NCBI RefSeq assembly: GCF_011516645.4
Contig: NZ_CP088285.1
Coordinates: 9,256,501 to 9,320,500 of the forward strand
Length of the DNA stretch: 64,000 nucleotides
Direction: 5' to 3'
DNA from: Bradyrhizobium septentrionale
Lineage (GTDB): Bacteria > Pseudomonadota > Alphaproteobacteria > Rhizobiales > Xanthobacteraceae
In this document: piece by piece, positions 24,708 to 34,528 of the stretch
Layout: each line of letters begins with the position of its first letter
Numbering within the stretch: the first letter of the stretch is position 1
Notes under the pieces: generated by a model
Seen by the model: the letters and a program-made list of their open reading frames with translations, nothing else
The model's database searches: none
Told to the model about the DNA's origin: nothing
Program-made: the position numbers and the translations under genes

Positions 24708-25430
24708 CTACGGCCGCGGCGGACGGCTTGAGGCCAACCGCAGCATCGCGATCAGCAACGTCTCCGGGGTCGTTCCTTCGGGCGACAGGTTCAGAATCTT
24801 GGAGAGCCGTCCGTCGAGCAGCAGCATGGTGAAGCCATGCACCAGCGACCAGGCGGAAGCGATCGCGGCAGCCTGCTCCAGCGAAAGCGAATCCCTGGAA
24901 ATCTCCTCATGCCGGCTGGCACCGACGCCGCGGGCCAATCCTGCGAACGAGGCTTCGGACGATTCATGCAGCGATGGTCGCGAGTAATCCAGCCGTTCGC
25001 TGCGGAACATCAGCCCATACATGCCTGGATGCGCCTGCGCATAGGCGACGTAAGCCTTGGCGCTCGCCATTCCCTTCTCCGGCGGCGTCGCTGCCGACGC
25101 GTTCGCCGCCGCCATTGCTTCGCCGAACTGCCTGAAACCGATCGCCGCGAGTTCACTGAGCAAACCGGTGAGATCGCCGAAATGATGCGTGGGTGCCGCG
25201 TGTGACACCCCGGCCTCGCGCGCCACCGCGCGCAATGTCAGCCCGCCCAGCCCGTCACGCTCGAGCACGCGCTCGGCCGCCTTGAGCAGTGCCTCGTGCA
25301 GATCGCCGTGATGATACGGCGCGTCATTGGCCCGGCGCCGCGCCGGCCGGTCAGCGGTTGCACGCGCAACCCTGCGGGTGCGCGCCGGTGCCGGACGAGC
25401 GGCCTTGTTTTCCTTGGATAATCTTGTCAT
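24708..25430 (-). CDS. TetR/AcrR-family repressor
   Basis: 240 residues. A basic N-terminal arm (1-40) precedes the helix-turn-helix (YHHGDLHEALLKAAERVLE, LTLRAVAREAGVSHAAPTHH, FGDLTGLLSELAAIGF) and an all-helical ligand/dimer domain. The ligand is unknown. It faces a carotenoid-oxygenase pseudogene across a pair of palindromes that probably are its sites; the same pair recurs before the gene at 27204. ATG 25430 is chosen because an extended frame upstream runs through the operator. Confidence 0.87.
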   Translation of the reverse strand: MTRLSKENKAARPAPARTRRVARATADRPARRRANDAPYHHGDLHEALLKAAERVLERDGLGGLTLRAVAREAGVSHAAPTHHFGDLTGLLSELAAIGFRQFGEAMAAANASAATPPEKGMASAKAYVAYAQAHPGMYGLMFRSERLDYSRPSLHESSEASFAGLARGVGASRHEEISRDSLSLEQAAAIASAWSLVHGFTMLLLDGRLSKILNLSPEGTTPETLLIAMLRLASSRPPRP

Positions 25431-25449
25431 GCGGCTCTTATATGTCGCA

Positions 25450-25522
25450 ATTTTTACACTGTAAAGATTTTGCTTGACGATCGGCCGCATCACCCGTACG
25501 GATATCTTTACGATGTAAAGAT
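25450..25522 (+). promoter_or_regulatory. Promoter flanked by two TetR-type palindromes, site A
   Basis: Two 8-3-8 palindromes, ATTTTTAC-ACT-GTAAAGAT (25450-25468, one mismatch) and ATCTTTAC-GAT-GTAAAGAT (25504-25522, perfect), enclose a -35-like TTGACG (25474-25479) and, 17 bases on, TACGGA (25497-25502). Binding at both would cover the promoter of the carotenoid-oxygenase gene, and the first lies 20 bases before tetR, allowing autoregulation. The same layout recurs at 27113-27184. Confidence 0.8.
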
Positions 25523-25540
25523 CAAATGGAGGAGACGCGA

Positions 25541-26869
25541 ATGCTCGATCTTGTGACATCAAATGCCGTGGGGACCAATCTGGCGCCGATCCCATTCGAG
25601 GCCGATGCGCCGTTCCTGAAGATCACCGGCGAACTGCCGCGCGAGCTGAACGGCACGCTGTATCGCAACGGCCCCAATCCGCAGTTCGACGCGCCGGGCG
25701 CGCATTGGTTCGTCGGCGACGGCATGCTGCACGCCTTCCATCTCGAGAACGGCCGCGCCAGCTATCGCAACCGCTGGGTCCGCACCCCGAAATGGCAGGC
25801 CGAGCATGATGCGGGACGCGCGCTGTTCGGCGGCTTCGGCCGCAAGCTGCCGGATGCGCCGGAAACCACCATCACCGATGGCGGCGTCGCCAATACCAAC
25901 ATCATCTTCCATGCCGGCCGCCTGCTCGCGCTCGAGGAAGGCCATCTGCCGACCGAGATCGAACCGGGCACACTGAAGCGCACCGGCTATTGCGACTACA
26001 AGGGCGCGATCTCCGGCCCCTTCACCGCGCATCCCAAGATCGATCCGATCACCGGCGAGATGGTGGCTACAACGCCGCCGGTCCGCTGACGCCGGCGCTG
26101 TCGTTCGGTTCGGTCAATTCATCCGGCGTGGTGACGCGGTTCGAACGCTTCGAGGCGCCCTATGCCAGCATGGTGCACGACTTCATCGTCACCGAAAACC
26201 ATCTGCTGTTTCCGGTCCTGCCCATCACCGGCAGCATGGAACGCGCGATGCGCGGCAAGCCGCCCTACGCCTGGGAACCAGGAAAAGGCGCCTATGTTGG
26301 CGTCATGAAGCGCAACGGCTCAGCCAACGATCTGGTCTGGTTCCGCGCCGAGAACTGCTGAGCCGCCGCTGTTCACCCACCCCGACGGCTCGCCGACGGA
26401 TGAGAAGAAATCGAGCGCCCGGCTGTGCCGCTGGAGCTTCGATCTGGCCGGGAATACCGACAGCTTCACCCAAACCTATCTCAACGATCTGACCGGCGAA
26501 TTCCCGCGCATCGACGACCGCCGCGCCGGTCTCAGGAATAGCCACGGTTGGCACGCAAGCACGGACCCTGACGTGCCGCTGGCCGGCGCGCTGTCCGGCA
26601 TCGTGCATGTCGACGGCGCGGGCAAGCGGCTCGGCAAATACCTCCTGCCCGCCGGCGACACGATCTCCGAGCCCGTGTTCGTCGAGCGCGGACCTGATGC
26701 CGCGGAGGGCGACGGCTGGCTGCTCGCCGCGGTCTGGCGTGCCCGCGAAAATCGCAGCGACCTCGCCGTGTTCAACGCGCAAGATGTCGAGGCGGGCCCG
26801 ACTGCGCTGGTCCATCTCGGTCACCGGGTGCCAGACGGATTCCACGGCAATTGGGTGGGAGCGAAGTAG
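25541..26869 (+). pseudogene. Carotenoid oxygenase (RPE65/lignostilbene dioxygenase family), broken
   Basis: Three frame segments together read as one carotenoid cleavage oxygenase: GELPRELNGTLYRNGPNPQF and GDGMLHAFHLENG (first frame, to about 26065), GYNAAGPLTPALSFGSVNSS and ASMVHDFIVTENH (second frame, to 26361), and PLFTHPDGSPTDEKKSSARL through HGNWVGAK (third). The first break, near 26065, looks like a loss of about 7 bases. The second, after FRAENC, removes roughly 70-80 bases including the expected iron-binding His region. The enzyme cannot work. GGAGGAG sets the start at 25541 rather than 25526. Confidence 0.85.
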
Positions 26870-26907
26870 CCGCGGCGCGTCCCGCCAGAGGGTACGAATT
26901 CCTCCAC

Positions 26908-27033
26908 CGTCATGCCCGGGCTCGTCCCGGGCATCCACGTCTTTGTTGGTTCTTGCAGGATAGATGTGGATGGCCGGGGCATAGGCGAGCGGAAGCGACG
27001 CCGTCCTTCGGACGGCAATTCCCGGCCATGACG
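26908..27033. repeat. Palindromic intergenic repeat, CGTCATGCCCGGGC type, copy 1
   Basis: The segment begins CCGTCATGCCCGGGC and ends with its near complement around CGGCCATGACGG. Inside lie GCATAGGCGAGCGGAAGCGA and the hairpin CCGTCCTTCGGACGG. A related element, with the inner part in the other orientation, occurs at about 35755-35868. This is a REP-like element that folds into a long hairpin; it lies between the oxygenase relic and the next promoter. Confidence 0.75.
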
Positions 27034-27112
27034 GCTGGCGAGAACGACGCAACGGCCCCTGATCGCCGGCGCATCCGTTTGAAATCACCCATTTTTCCGA
27101 GATCGCTTCACG

Positions 27113-27184
27113 ATTTTGACACTGTCAAGATTTCACTTGACGCCTCGCTCGCCCACCTCTAGGGTATCTTTACGGTGTAAAGAT
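27113..27184 (+). promoter_or_regulatory. Promoter flanked by two TetR-type palindromes, site B
   Basis: ATTTTGAC-ACT-GTCAAGAT (27113-27131, one mismatch) and ATCTTTAC-GGT-GTAAAGAT (27166-27184, perfect) enclose TTGACG (27137-27142), 17 bases and TAGGGT (27160-27165). Spacing and order copy site A at 25450-25522 almost exactly. The same TetR protein should therefore repress the downstream membrane-protein gene. Confidence 0.8.
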
Positions 27185-27203
27185 TAGCCGGATGAGGCCG
27201 ACC

Positions 27204-27779
27204 ATGACGATCTTCCTGATCCTCGCTCCCTACGGCGCCTTCGCCACGCTGATGCTGGTGGCCTCGGCCAATTTGAGCCTGCTCTGTGCCGCGCTGATCT
27301 GCCTTGCCGTCATCGCCTCCGATATCGCGCGCGGCCGCAGCATCAAGATTCTCGGCGTCGGTTCGGTGATCGTGTTCACCGCGGTCGGCGGCTATCTCAC
27401 CTTCATCGACGCGACGCCGAGCAGCATCGCCGTGAAGATCGCGGTCGATGCCGGCATGCTGCTGGTGACGCTGTTCTCGATCCTGATCGGCCAGCCCTTC
27501 ACACGGCAATACGCGCTCGAACAGGTCGCTGCCGAGATCGCGAAGCTGCCCGGCTTCACCCACGCCAACTACCTGATCACCGGGGCCTGGGCTGCCGCGA
27601 CGCTGCTGATGCTGATCGGCAACATCGCGGTGCTCTACGTGCCGGCCCTGCCGCTGTGGACGGGTCTGCTGATCGCCTTCGCCGCGCGCAACGCCGCGGT
27701 GTGCTTCACCCGCTGGTATCCGCAATATCGCGCGGCCAAGTACGGAGCACCGCCGGCCAGCGCGCTGCCGTCGCACTGA
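27204..27779 (+). CDS. Integral membrane protein under TetR-type control
   Basis: 191 residues with five or six hydrophobic helices (for example TIFLILAPYGAFATLMLVAS and ILGVGSVIVFTAVGGYLTFI). An intramembrane-loop segment FTRQYALEQVAAEIAKLPGF resembles short DUF-type membrane proteins of rhizobia. No function known. GAGG lies seven bases before ATG 27204; an ATG at 27192 would add four residues. The duplicated operator pair upstream places it in the same regulon as the decayed carotenoid oxygenase. Confidence 0.72.
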   Translation: MTIFLILAPYGAFATLMLVASANLSLLCAALICLAVIASDIARGRSIKILGVGSVIVFTAVGGYLTFIDATPSSIAVKIAVDAGMLLVTLFSILIGQPFTRQYALEQVAAEIAKLPGFTHANYLITGAWAAATLLMLIGNIAVLYVPALPLWTGLLIAFAARNAAVCFTRWYPQYRAAKYGAPPASALPSH

Positions 27780-27836
27780 ACGCTGCTATAACAACATCAG
27801 CACAATCACCCGCCCGAGGAAACGGAAACCACGACG

Positions 27837-28391
27837 ATGAAGAGCGTATTTGCCAGGCTTGCGAGCGACTTTCTCTCCACCATCGTGTTCCTGGTGGTCT
27901 ATCTCGCCACCGACAATGTCCTGATCGCTACCGGCGTTGCGATCGCGGGCGCGATTGCACAAGTGGTCTATGCGCGCGTGAAGGGACAAGCGCTCGGCTA
28001 CATGACCTGGGCAAGCCTCGCGCTGGTGATCGTGCTCGGCAGCGCGACGCTGCTGACCAACGATCCGCGCTTCGTGCTGGCGAAGCCCGCGATCGGCCAC
28101 ATCGCGATCGGCGCGATCATGCTCAAGCGCGGCTGGATGCTGCGCTATCTGCCGCCGATCGTGACCGAGACCATTCCGGAATACGCCACCTTCGCCGGCT
28201 ATGCCTGGGCTGTGCTGATGTTCGTGCTCGCCGCCGGCACCATCGCGATCGCAGCGACCGGCGACATGAAGTTGTGGGCGTTCTACGTATCGGTGGTGCT
28301 GCTCGGCGCCAAGATCGTTGCCTTCGCGATCCAGTATGTCGCCTTCCGCTTCCTGGTCGGAAACCGGCTGCGCGCCGCCGCCCGCGCCTGA
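27837..28391 (+). CDS. YciB/IspZ-family septation protein-like membrane protein
   Basis: 184 residues with five membrane helices. The family mark is KPAIGHIAIGAIMLKRGWML followed by RYLPPIV, the K-P-x3-(G)-x-x-M-x-K/R-x-G segment of inner-membrane YciB/IspZ proteins involved in cell-envelope integrity and septation. The match is to the general family; the protein lacks some of the C-terminal region of E. coli YciB. It follows the preceding gene by 57 bases on the same strand and may be co-transcribed with it. Confidence 0.72.
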   Translation: MKSVFARLASDFLSTIVFLVVYLATDNVLIATGVAIAGAIAQVVYARVKGQALGYMTWASLALVIVLGSATLLTNDPRFVLAKPAIGHIAIGAIMLKRGWMLRYLPPIVTETIPEYATFAGYAWAVLMFVLAAGTIAIAATGDMKLWAFYVSVVLLGAKIVAFAIQYVAFRFLVGNRLRAAARA

Positions 28392-28468
28392 TCGCCGCAG
28401 CCGCGAACTAGGCGCGCGCGGCAAGATAAGCTATACCCGCGCACGCTTTTATCTCAGGGGAGACATCA

Positions 28469-28765
28469 ATGGCGGTGGACGGAAACTGGAATCTGACGAT
28501 GACGACGCCGATGGGCGAGCGCAAGGCGACGCTGTCGCTGGCAAGCTCGGGCGGCACGCTCACCGGCACGCAGGGCGCCGAGGGCAATTCCACCGAGATC
28601 TTCGACGGCTCCGTGAACGGCGACAACGTCACCTGGAAGGTTTCCATCACCAACCCGATGCCGCTGACGCTCGAATTCACCGGCAAGGTTTCCGGCGACG
28701 GCATCGCCGGCGAGATGGGCATCGGCCCGATGGGCAGCTTCCCCTTCACCGGCACCCGGGCGTAA
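28469..28765 (+). CDS. Small beta-rich hypothetical protein
   Basis: 98 residues, no signal peptide. Alternating strands such as GNWNLTMTTPMGERKATLSL, GTLTGTQGAEGNSTEIFDGS, VNGDNVTWKVSI and LTLEFTGKVSGDGIAGEM suggest a small beta barrel of calycin type, conserved in rhizobia. No function known. It stands alone after the YciB-like gene. Confidence 0.7.
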   Translation: MAVDGNWNLTMTTPMGERKATLSLASSGGTLTGTQGAEGNSTEIFDGSVNGDNVTWKVSITNPMPLTLEFTGKVSGDGIAGEMGIGPMGSFPFTGTRA

Positions 28766-28848
28766 GCGCCGGGTCCACACGCCGACCGGCTCACACAAAA
28801 AGCCGAAGCGCGCTGACGATTCAACCTGATCTCAGCGCGCTTTGGCTC

Positions 28849-29430
28849 TCAGCGGCGGACGCTGGCGGGCTCGTTACGATAGGCCCTTTGAATGGTGCTG
28901 CGCTCGATCTCCGCGGCTGCGGCGGCCGCTTCGTCCGCCGATTTCCGTATATTGCCCATGTTCGCCACTGCCGCGGCCGCCATTGCGGGATGGATGCGCG
29001 ACATCTCGAACTGCCGGCGCTCGAGCGTGGAAGCGACACGCTCCTGCATCGCGACAAGATACAGGTCCCGGATCTTGGGGTTGTCCGCGAGGTTCTTGGC
29101 ATAATCCTCGGTGCGCCCCTTGGCGCCGTCCAGCCTCAGCTTGACGCGAGTCGCAGCGCCCTTTTCCTCCGGCGAGAGCTCGGCGGTGTAGCGGAACAAC
29201 TCCTCGCTCTTCCTGCGGACGATCCAGACAACCTGCGCGTCGCCGATGTTGCGGACCACGTCCAGCGACTGGCTGCCGAAAACAAAGGGCGGCAGCTCCG
29301 CCTTCGCGAGGTCCTGCCGCGCCTGGGTGATCGGCACGGGATAGACCGTGCCATCCGCGGGGTTTGGAAAGATGTAGTACAGATACCCCACCACGCAGGC
29401 CACGAGAAATGCACCGAAAGCAAACTTCAT
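28849..29430 (-). CDS. Exported or membrane-anchored hypothetical protein
   Basis: 193 residues. Residues 1-20 form a hydrophobic anchor or signal (KFAFGAFLVACVVGYLYYIF). The rest is soluble, with RYTAELSPEEKGAATRVKLR and LERRQFEMSRIHPAMAAAAV. AGGGAG six bases upstream favours ATG 29430 over TTG 29436. It begins 25 bases after the lipoprotein gene on the same strand, and both have a segment of the type T-x-V-x-x-x-L-x-x-x-Q/E with a C-terminal RxF, so the two may be distant relatives and partners. Confidence 0.62.
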   Translation of the reverse strand: MKFAFGAFLVACVVGYLYYIFPNPADGTVYPVPITQARQDLAKAELPPFVFGSQSLDVVRNIGDAQVVWIVRRKSEELFRYTAELSPEEKGAATRVKLRLDGAKGRTEDYAKNLADNPKIRDLYLVAMQERVASTLERRQFEMSRIHPAMAAAAVANMGNIRKSADEAAAAAAEIERSTIQRAYRNEPASVRR

Positions 29431-29455
29431 CGTCAACTCCCTTTATTGATTTCCA

Positions 29456-29989
29456 TTAATCGTCGACGCGGAACACCAGGCCCGTCTCGAGCCCGGCGCG
29501 CTGCACTTGGCAAATCTTGTCCTTCCCGGGCCCGACGCGCTGGACGTCGAATTTGCGGCCTTCGAGGATCGCGGCGACCTGCTCCTGCACGGCCGGACGA
29601 AGCGGCTGCTGGAAGGCCGGCCGCCTGTAGGATTGCGACCCATCGTACGCCTCGCCGTTGCCGGCCGAAGGCATACGTATCTCGACCTTGGTCTGGTTCT
29701 CGCTGAAGGCCGTCAGCACTGCGGTGAAGCGCACCACCTCGCGGCCGCTGCTGTGAACCCGCCAGGTGACCTCGTAGCCCGGGATGCCTGACGGCGTCAC
29801 ATGGACCAGAATTCCGCACTGCTTGGCGTAGACCATGTCGGCAAGCTTGTCGTTGGACAGGCGCCGGTAGGCCTCGTTGACGCTCACGTCGTACACGCCG
29901 GGCGGCCGCTCCTTGTTGCAGCCGGCGAGGCCGAGCGCCGCGAACACAAGCGCCGCGCGTCCAATTCGCTGTATCGCCGAATGTGTCAT
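29456..29989 (-). CDS. Putative lipoprotein
   Basis: 177 residues. The hydrophobic N terminus ends in a lipobox (LGLAGCNK). The mature part contains VNEAYRRLSNDKLADMVYAK, EVTWRVHSSGREVVRFTAVL and VQEQVAAILEGRKFDVQRV. No domain recognised. It probably sits at the inner-membrane periplasmic face or outer membrane. It is 25 bases upstream of the exported gene behind it, so a two-gene operon is likely. Confidence 0.68.
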   Translation of the reverse strand: MTHSAIQRIGRAALVFAALGLAGCNKERPPGVYDVSVNEAYRRLSNDKLADMVYAKQCGILVHVTPSGIPGYEVTWRVHSSGREVVRFTAVLTAFSENQTKVEIRMPSAGNGEAYDGSQSYRRPAFQQPLRPAVQEQVAAILEGRKFDVQRVGPGKDKICQVQRAGLETGLVFRVDD

Positions 29990-30156
29990 GTCATCCACGC
30001 CCACTACCCTTGGATGAGCGCGGAGGGTCGACGACAAACGTTAAGGGTCCTTGGCCGAAATCGGTTGCTTTGATCGCGCCCCACAACCCTGCGCGTGGCA
30101 GAACGTCGCAGTCGCCGCAGCGTGGTTAACAGCAGCGATACGGCGCGGGCTTGACG

Positions 30157-30831
30157 CTAGAACCAGATCTGCATCGGCAGATTTTGCGCATCCAATGGCG
30201 GTGCTCCTTCGGGAACGCTGTCACAAGGCTCGCACGCGGCGAACGCCACCGCGCAGGCGTCCAGCACGTCGTCGCGCTTGGCTCCGCTGCCGATCCGCGC
30301 CTTCGTGAGCCAGCGATCGATGTCGCGAAAGCCCGAGCGCTTGAGCAGTGTGCAACGGAGTGCATCGCCCTCCTCCGACTTCTTGCGCGGCAACGGCATG
30401 CCGCCGTTCAGCCGCAGGAACACCAGTTCGGGATGCACCTCGCGGATGTCATGCGCGGCGTCGGCGCGCACGAACGCGTCGACCTCCATGATCTTGTTGC
30501 CGAGATGCCAGAGCTGACGCGAGACGCGGGTCTGGCCGCGCCGCAACGCCTCCTGGTTCGCAACGTCGGGATCGCGAAACTCCTCCCACAGCCAGCGCCG
30601 TGCCCCGGTGAAGACGCGCGAGGTATGCGGACGCAGGCGCTCGCGGGCGAGACGGTCACACGCGCGCTCGCCGTCATCAGTCATGCCGATCGGGATATCG
30701 ATCCCGGCGCGATCGAACGGACGCGCCAGCGCGTCCGTAATATCGGCGTGAAAGGAAATCGTGCGCCGGTCGCCGTCGATGCTGACGGCAACCCAGCCCT
30801 TGGAAAATCCGTCGAGGCCTGTCGCCCTCAA
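30157..30831 (-). CDS. DUF429 protein
   Basis: 224 residues. The RNase-H-like DUF429 fold is visible: GLDGFSKGWVAVSIDGD (first acidic strand), AGIDIPIGMTDDGERACDR and EVHPELVFLRLNGG, ending with KRDDVLDACAVAFAA. These four acidic positions are typical of a nuclease-like site, but no member has a firm role here. TTG 30831 is the only reasonable start, with GAGG seven bases upstream. It follows the fumarase gene by nine bases, so it is probably in its operon. Confidence 0.8.
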   Translation of the reverse strand: MRATGLDGFSKGWVAVSIDGDRRTISFHADITDALARPFDRAGIDIPIGMTDDGERACDRLARERLRPHTSRVFTGARRWLWEEFRDPDVANQEALRRGQTRVSRQLWHLGNKIMEVDAFVRADAAHDIREVHPELVFLRLNGGMPLPRKKSEEGDALRCTLLKRSGFRDIDRWLTKARIGSGAKRDDVLDACAVAFAACEPCDSVPEGAPPLDAQNLPMQIWF

Positions 30832-30840
30832 CCCGGATCC

Positions 30841-32496
<1,656 letters not shown>

Positions 32497-32716
32497 GAGC
32501 TGCTCGTTTGGGCTGCGCGTCGGTTCGAAAGGCTGGTCAGCCGCTAGGCCGCCGGCAATGTAGAGCCGTTCTAAGCCTTTTTCGGACAAAGGAAAGGGAA
32601 GGCGGCCGCCGTCCAGCCATGCGCTGAAACGGCAATCCGCGTGCTATGTTTCATCGCGCCGTAATCTCAGGTTGCGACAACGCCGAACGATCCACGAGAC
32701 GCCCAAGGAGACCGTC

Positions 32717-33031
32717 ATGAAGACAGCGCTTTTCGTCTGGTTCGCGGCGCTGGCCTTGTTGATGGCGGTTCCGATTGACGCCAATGCAGCCCGCCTCGGC
32801 AAGACGTGCGGCGGCATCGCCGGCCTGCAATGCGGCACCGGCAAGTTCTGCCAGTTCAAGCCAGGGACCTGCGGCCGCTTCGACCAGACCGGCACCTGCG
32901 CCTTCCGCCCGACGATCTGCAACAAGATTTTCCGGCCGGTCTGCGGCTGCGACGGCAAGACCTACGGCAATGATTGCGAACGCCGGGCCGCCGGGGCGTC
33001 CAAGGCGCGGGATGGGAAGTGCGCGTCCTAA
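32717..33031 (+). CDS. Exported Kazal-domain protein
   Basis: 104 residues. Signal peptide 1-24 (ending DANA). Ten cysteines follow; the last five, with FRPVCGCDGKTYGNDC (72-87) and KCAS, make a Kazal-type serine-protease-inhibitor domain. The earlier ones form a CGGIAGLQCGTGKFCQFKPG cysteine-rich segment. It may inhibit proteases outside the cell, but bacterial members are little studied. AAGGAG lies seven bases before the ATG. A broken second copy of the C-terminal half follows at 33070-33158. Confidence 0.85.
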   Translation: MKTALFVWFAALALLMAVPIDANAARLGKTCGGIAGLQCGTGKFCQFKPGTCGRFDQTGTCAFRPTICNKIFRPVCGCDGKTYGNDCERRAAGASKARDGKCAS

Positions 33032-33069
33032 GGCAGGTGGCTAGCCGCCGGTCTTTTAGGGGAACGGAA

Positions 33070-33158
33070 AGGCACTCGGACTGCCATCGGCAATTGATTG
33101 CAGGCGCGAGGCCGCCGGAGTGTCCAAGCACAACGGCAAGTGCAAGGCGCCTGGCTAG
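33070..33158 (+). pseudogene. Relic of a second Kazal domain
   Basis: GATTGCAGGCGCGAGGCCGC and the following bases read DCRREAAGVSKHNGKCKAPG-stop, aligning with DCERRAAGASKARDGKCAS-stop of the gene before. One extra T at 33095 breaks the frame just upstream, and the rest of the domain is eroded. It appears to be what remains of a tandem duplicate. Confidence 0.7.
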
Positions 33159-33262
33159 GCGGACGGCGCTGTGTGACCGCTCCCGCGGTCACCGCACATA
33201 TTGACGCGCTCCGCGGGAGCCTGCATGTACCTTCGCGTATTTTTGTACCGCGGGGGTATTTC

Positions 33263-33754
33263 GTGACAGCACCGTTGCGCCGACGCTTGCCTTTGAGCAT
33301 CCGCTCCATTCTGCCGGCCGCGCTGATCGCGCTGGCGACAGCCTTCGCGGCGGCACCCGCTCATGCCGATCCCTGCGCGGACATCGCCAAGCAGCTCGCC
33401 GGCCAGATCGACGGGCTGAAGGTCAATTTCAGCGCCGCCAACATCACCTACCTCACGCATCCGGCGGCCAAGGAATTGTCGCTCGGCTGCCGCGGCAAGG
33501 ACTATTCGATCGAGCTCTATGCCAAGACTGATCGCAAGATGAGGCCGGAGTTCTTCAACCTGGTCGGCTCGGCCACGGCGCTGGTCTTCACCGTGCCGAA
33601 GGACGACGCCGTGACCGGTACCTCGCGCTGCCTGAAGCGCATGGGAATCCTCCGCGGCAACACCATCACGATGCGCTATCGCCGCCTCAATCTGGAATGC
33701 ACGCGCAACCGGACCGACGCCTCGATCACCGTCCGCCGCGGCAACAACGAGTGA
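33263..33754 (+). CDS. Exported hypothetical protein
   Basis: 163 residues from GTG 33263. Signal peptide about 1-35 (SILPAALIALATAFAAAPAHA). The mature part has four cysteines (DPCADIAK, LGCRGKDY, SRCLKRM and LECTRN) and begins ADPCADIAKQLAGQIDGLKV. No named domain. The frame is open further upstream, but the signal sequence and GGGGGT upstream favour this start. It stands alone between the Kazal genes and the SRPBCC gene. Confidence 0.68.
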   Translation: MTAPLRRRLPLSIRSILPAALIALATAFAAAPAHADPCADIAKQLAGQIDGLKVNFSAANITYLTHPAAKELSLGCRGKDYSIELYAKTDRKMRPEFFNLVGSATALVFTVPKDDAVTGTSRCLKRMGILRGNTITMRYRRLNLECTRNRTDASITVRRGNNE

Positions 33755-33758
33755 GCCG

Positions 33759-34199
33759 TCAGGCTTCGGCGGCGACGCGTCCGATCGCATCGACGATCTT
33801 GCCCCAGCCCGGGCTCATCATGTCGAAGGCGTAGCGGTTGCCGGGGAACACGAAACCGTCATGCACCATGCGGACCTGCGTGCCGCCCTCGACCGGCGTC
33901 AGCGTCCAGGTGACGACCGAGTCGAGCTTCGAGCCGTATTCGGGATTGGTGTCGGCGCCGCCCTTCCAGGAATAGCGCAGCAGGCGCGGCGGATCGTAAT
34001 CCAGCACCTCGCAATGCACGACGCCGTCCCAGCCGCCGATCGGCCTGGTGCGGAAATTGAACCGGTGTCCGACCACGGCAACGAAATCGTTCGGCATCAG
34101 CCATTTCACCAGCAAGTCGCTCGTGGTCAGGGTACGCCAGATCTTGTCGGCGGCGTAAGGCAGCACCTTCTCGACCGTGATCGCGTGCGTCTCAGCCAT
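33759..34199 (-). CDS. SRPBCC (AHSA1-like) protein
   Basis: 146 residues. The START-like fold shows VEKVLPYAADKIWRTLTTSD, WLMPNDFVAVVGHRFNFRT and a C-terminal helix ending SPGWGKIVDAIGRVA, as in AHSA1/CalC-type SRPBCC proteins that bind a hydrophobic ligand. Its ATG overlaps the TGA of the ArsR gene (TGATG). ArsR-SRPBCC pairs are a common two-gene unit in rhizobia; the ligand is unknown. Confidence 0.85.
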   Translation of the reverse strand: MAETHAITVEKVLPYAADKIWRTLTTSDLLVKWLMPNDFVAVVGHRFNFRTRPIGGWDGVVHCEVLDYDPPRLLRYSWKGGADTNPEYGSKLDSVVTWTLTPVEGGTQVRMVHDGFVFPGNRYAFDMMSPGWGKIVDAIGRVAAEA

Positions 34200-34525
34200 C
34201 ACTCACTCTCCTTCAGCAATTTCTCCAGATTTGCGAAGCGCTCGGCCCAGAACGTCTCATAGTGGCCGAGCCAGTCGATCAGCGGGCCGAGCCCCTTCGG
34301 CGCGACGCGATAATGGATATGCCGGCCCTCGCGCCGCTCGGCGACGAGCCCGGCATCGCGCAGCGCGCGCAGATGCTGCGACACCGCCGGCTGCGACACC
34401 TTTGAGCCCTGCACCAGCCCGGTCGCGGCCACCTCGCCTTCCCGTGCGATCCGCTCGAACACCGCCCGCCGCGTCGGATCCGCGAGGGTCTTGAGCACAT
34501 TGGTCAGCTGCATGGCGGCGGTCAT
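34199..34525 (-). CDS. ArsR-family regulator
   Basis: 108 residues. Winged helix with LKTLADPTRRAVFERIAREG, KVSQPAVSQHLRALRDAGLV and HIHYRVAPKGLGPLIDWL. No metal-binding cysteine pair, so it resembles the non-metal SdpR-like subgroup that accompanies SRPBCC genes. A 10-6-10 palindrome lies four bases before ATG 34525 and suggests autoregulation. ATG 34513 is an alternative start. Confidence 0.85.
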   Translation of the reverse strand: MTAAMQLTNVLKTLADPTRRAVFERIAREGEVAATGLVQGSKVSQPAVSQHLRALRDAGLVAERREGRHIHYRVAPKGLGPLIDWLGHYETFWAERFANLEKLLKESE

Positions 34526-34528
34526 GAA

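Noticed and set aside
28849..29989. The two exported proteins as a single split gene
   Set aside because: Each has its own start, signal or lipobox and stop, and the gap has a ribosome site, so they are separate genes.
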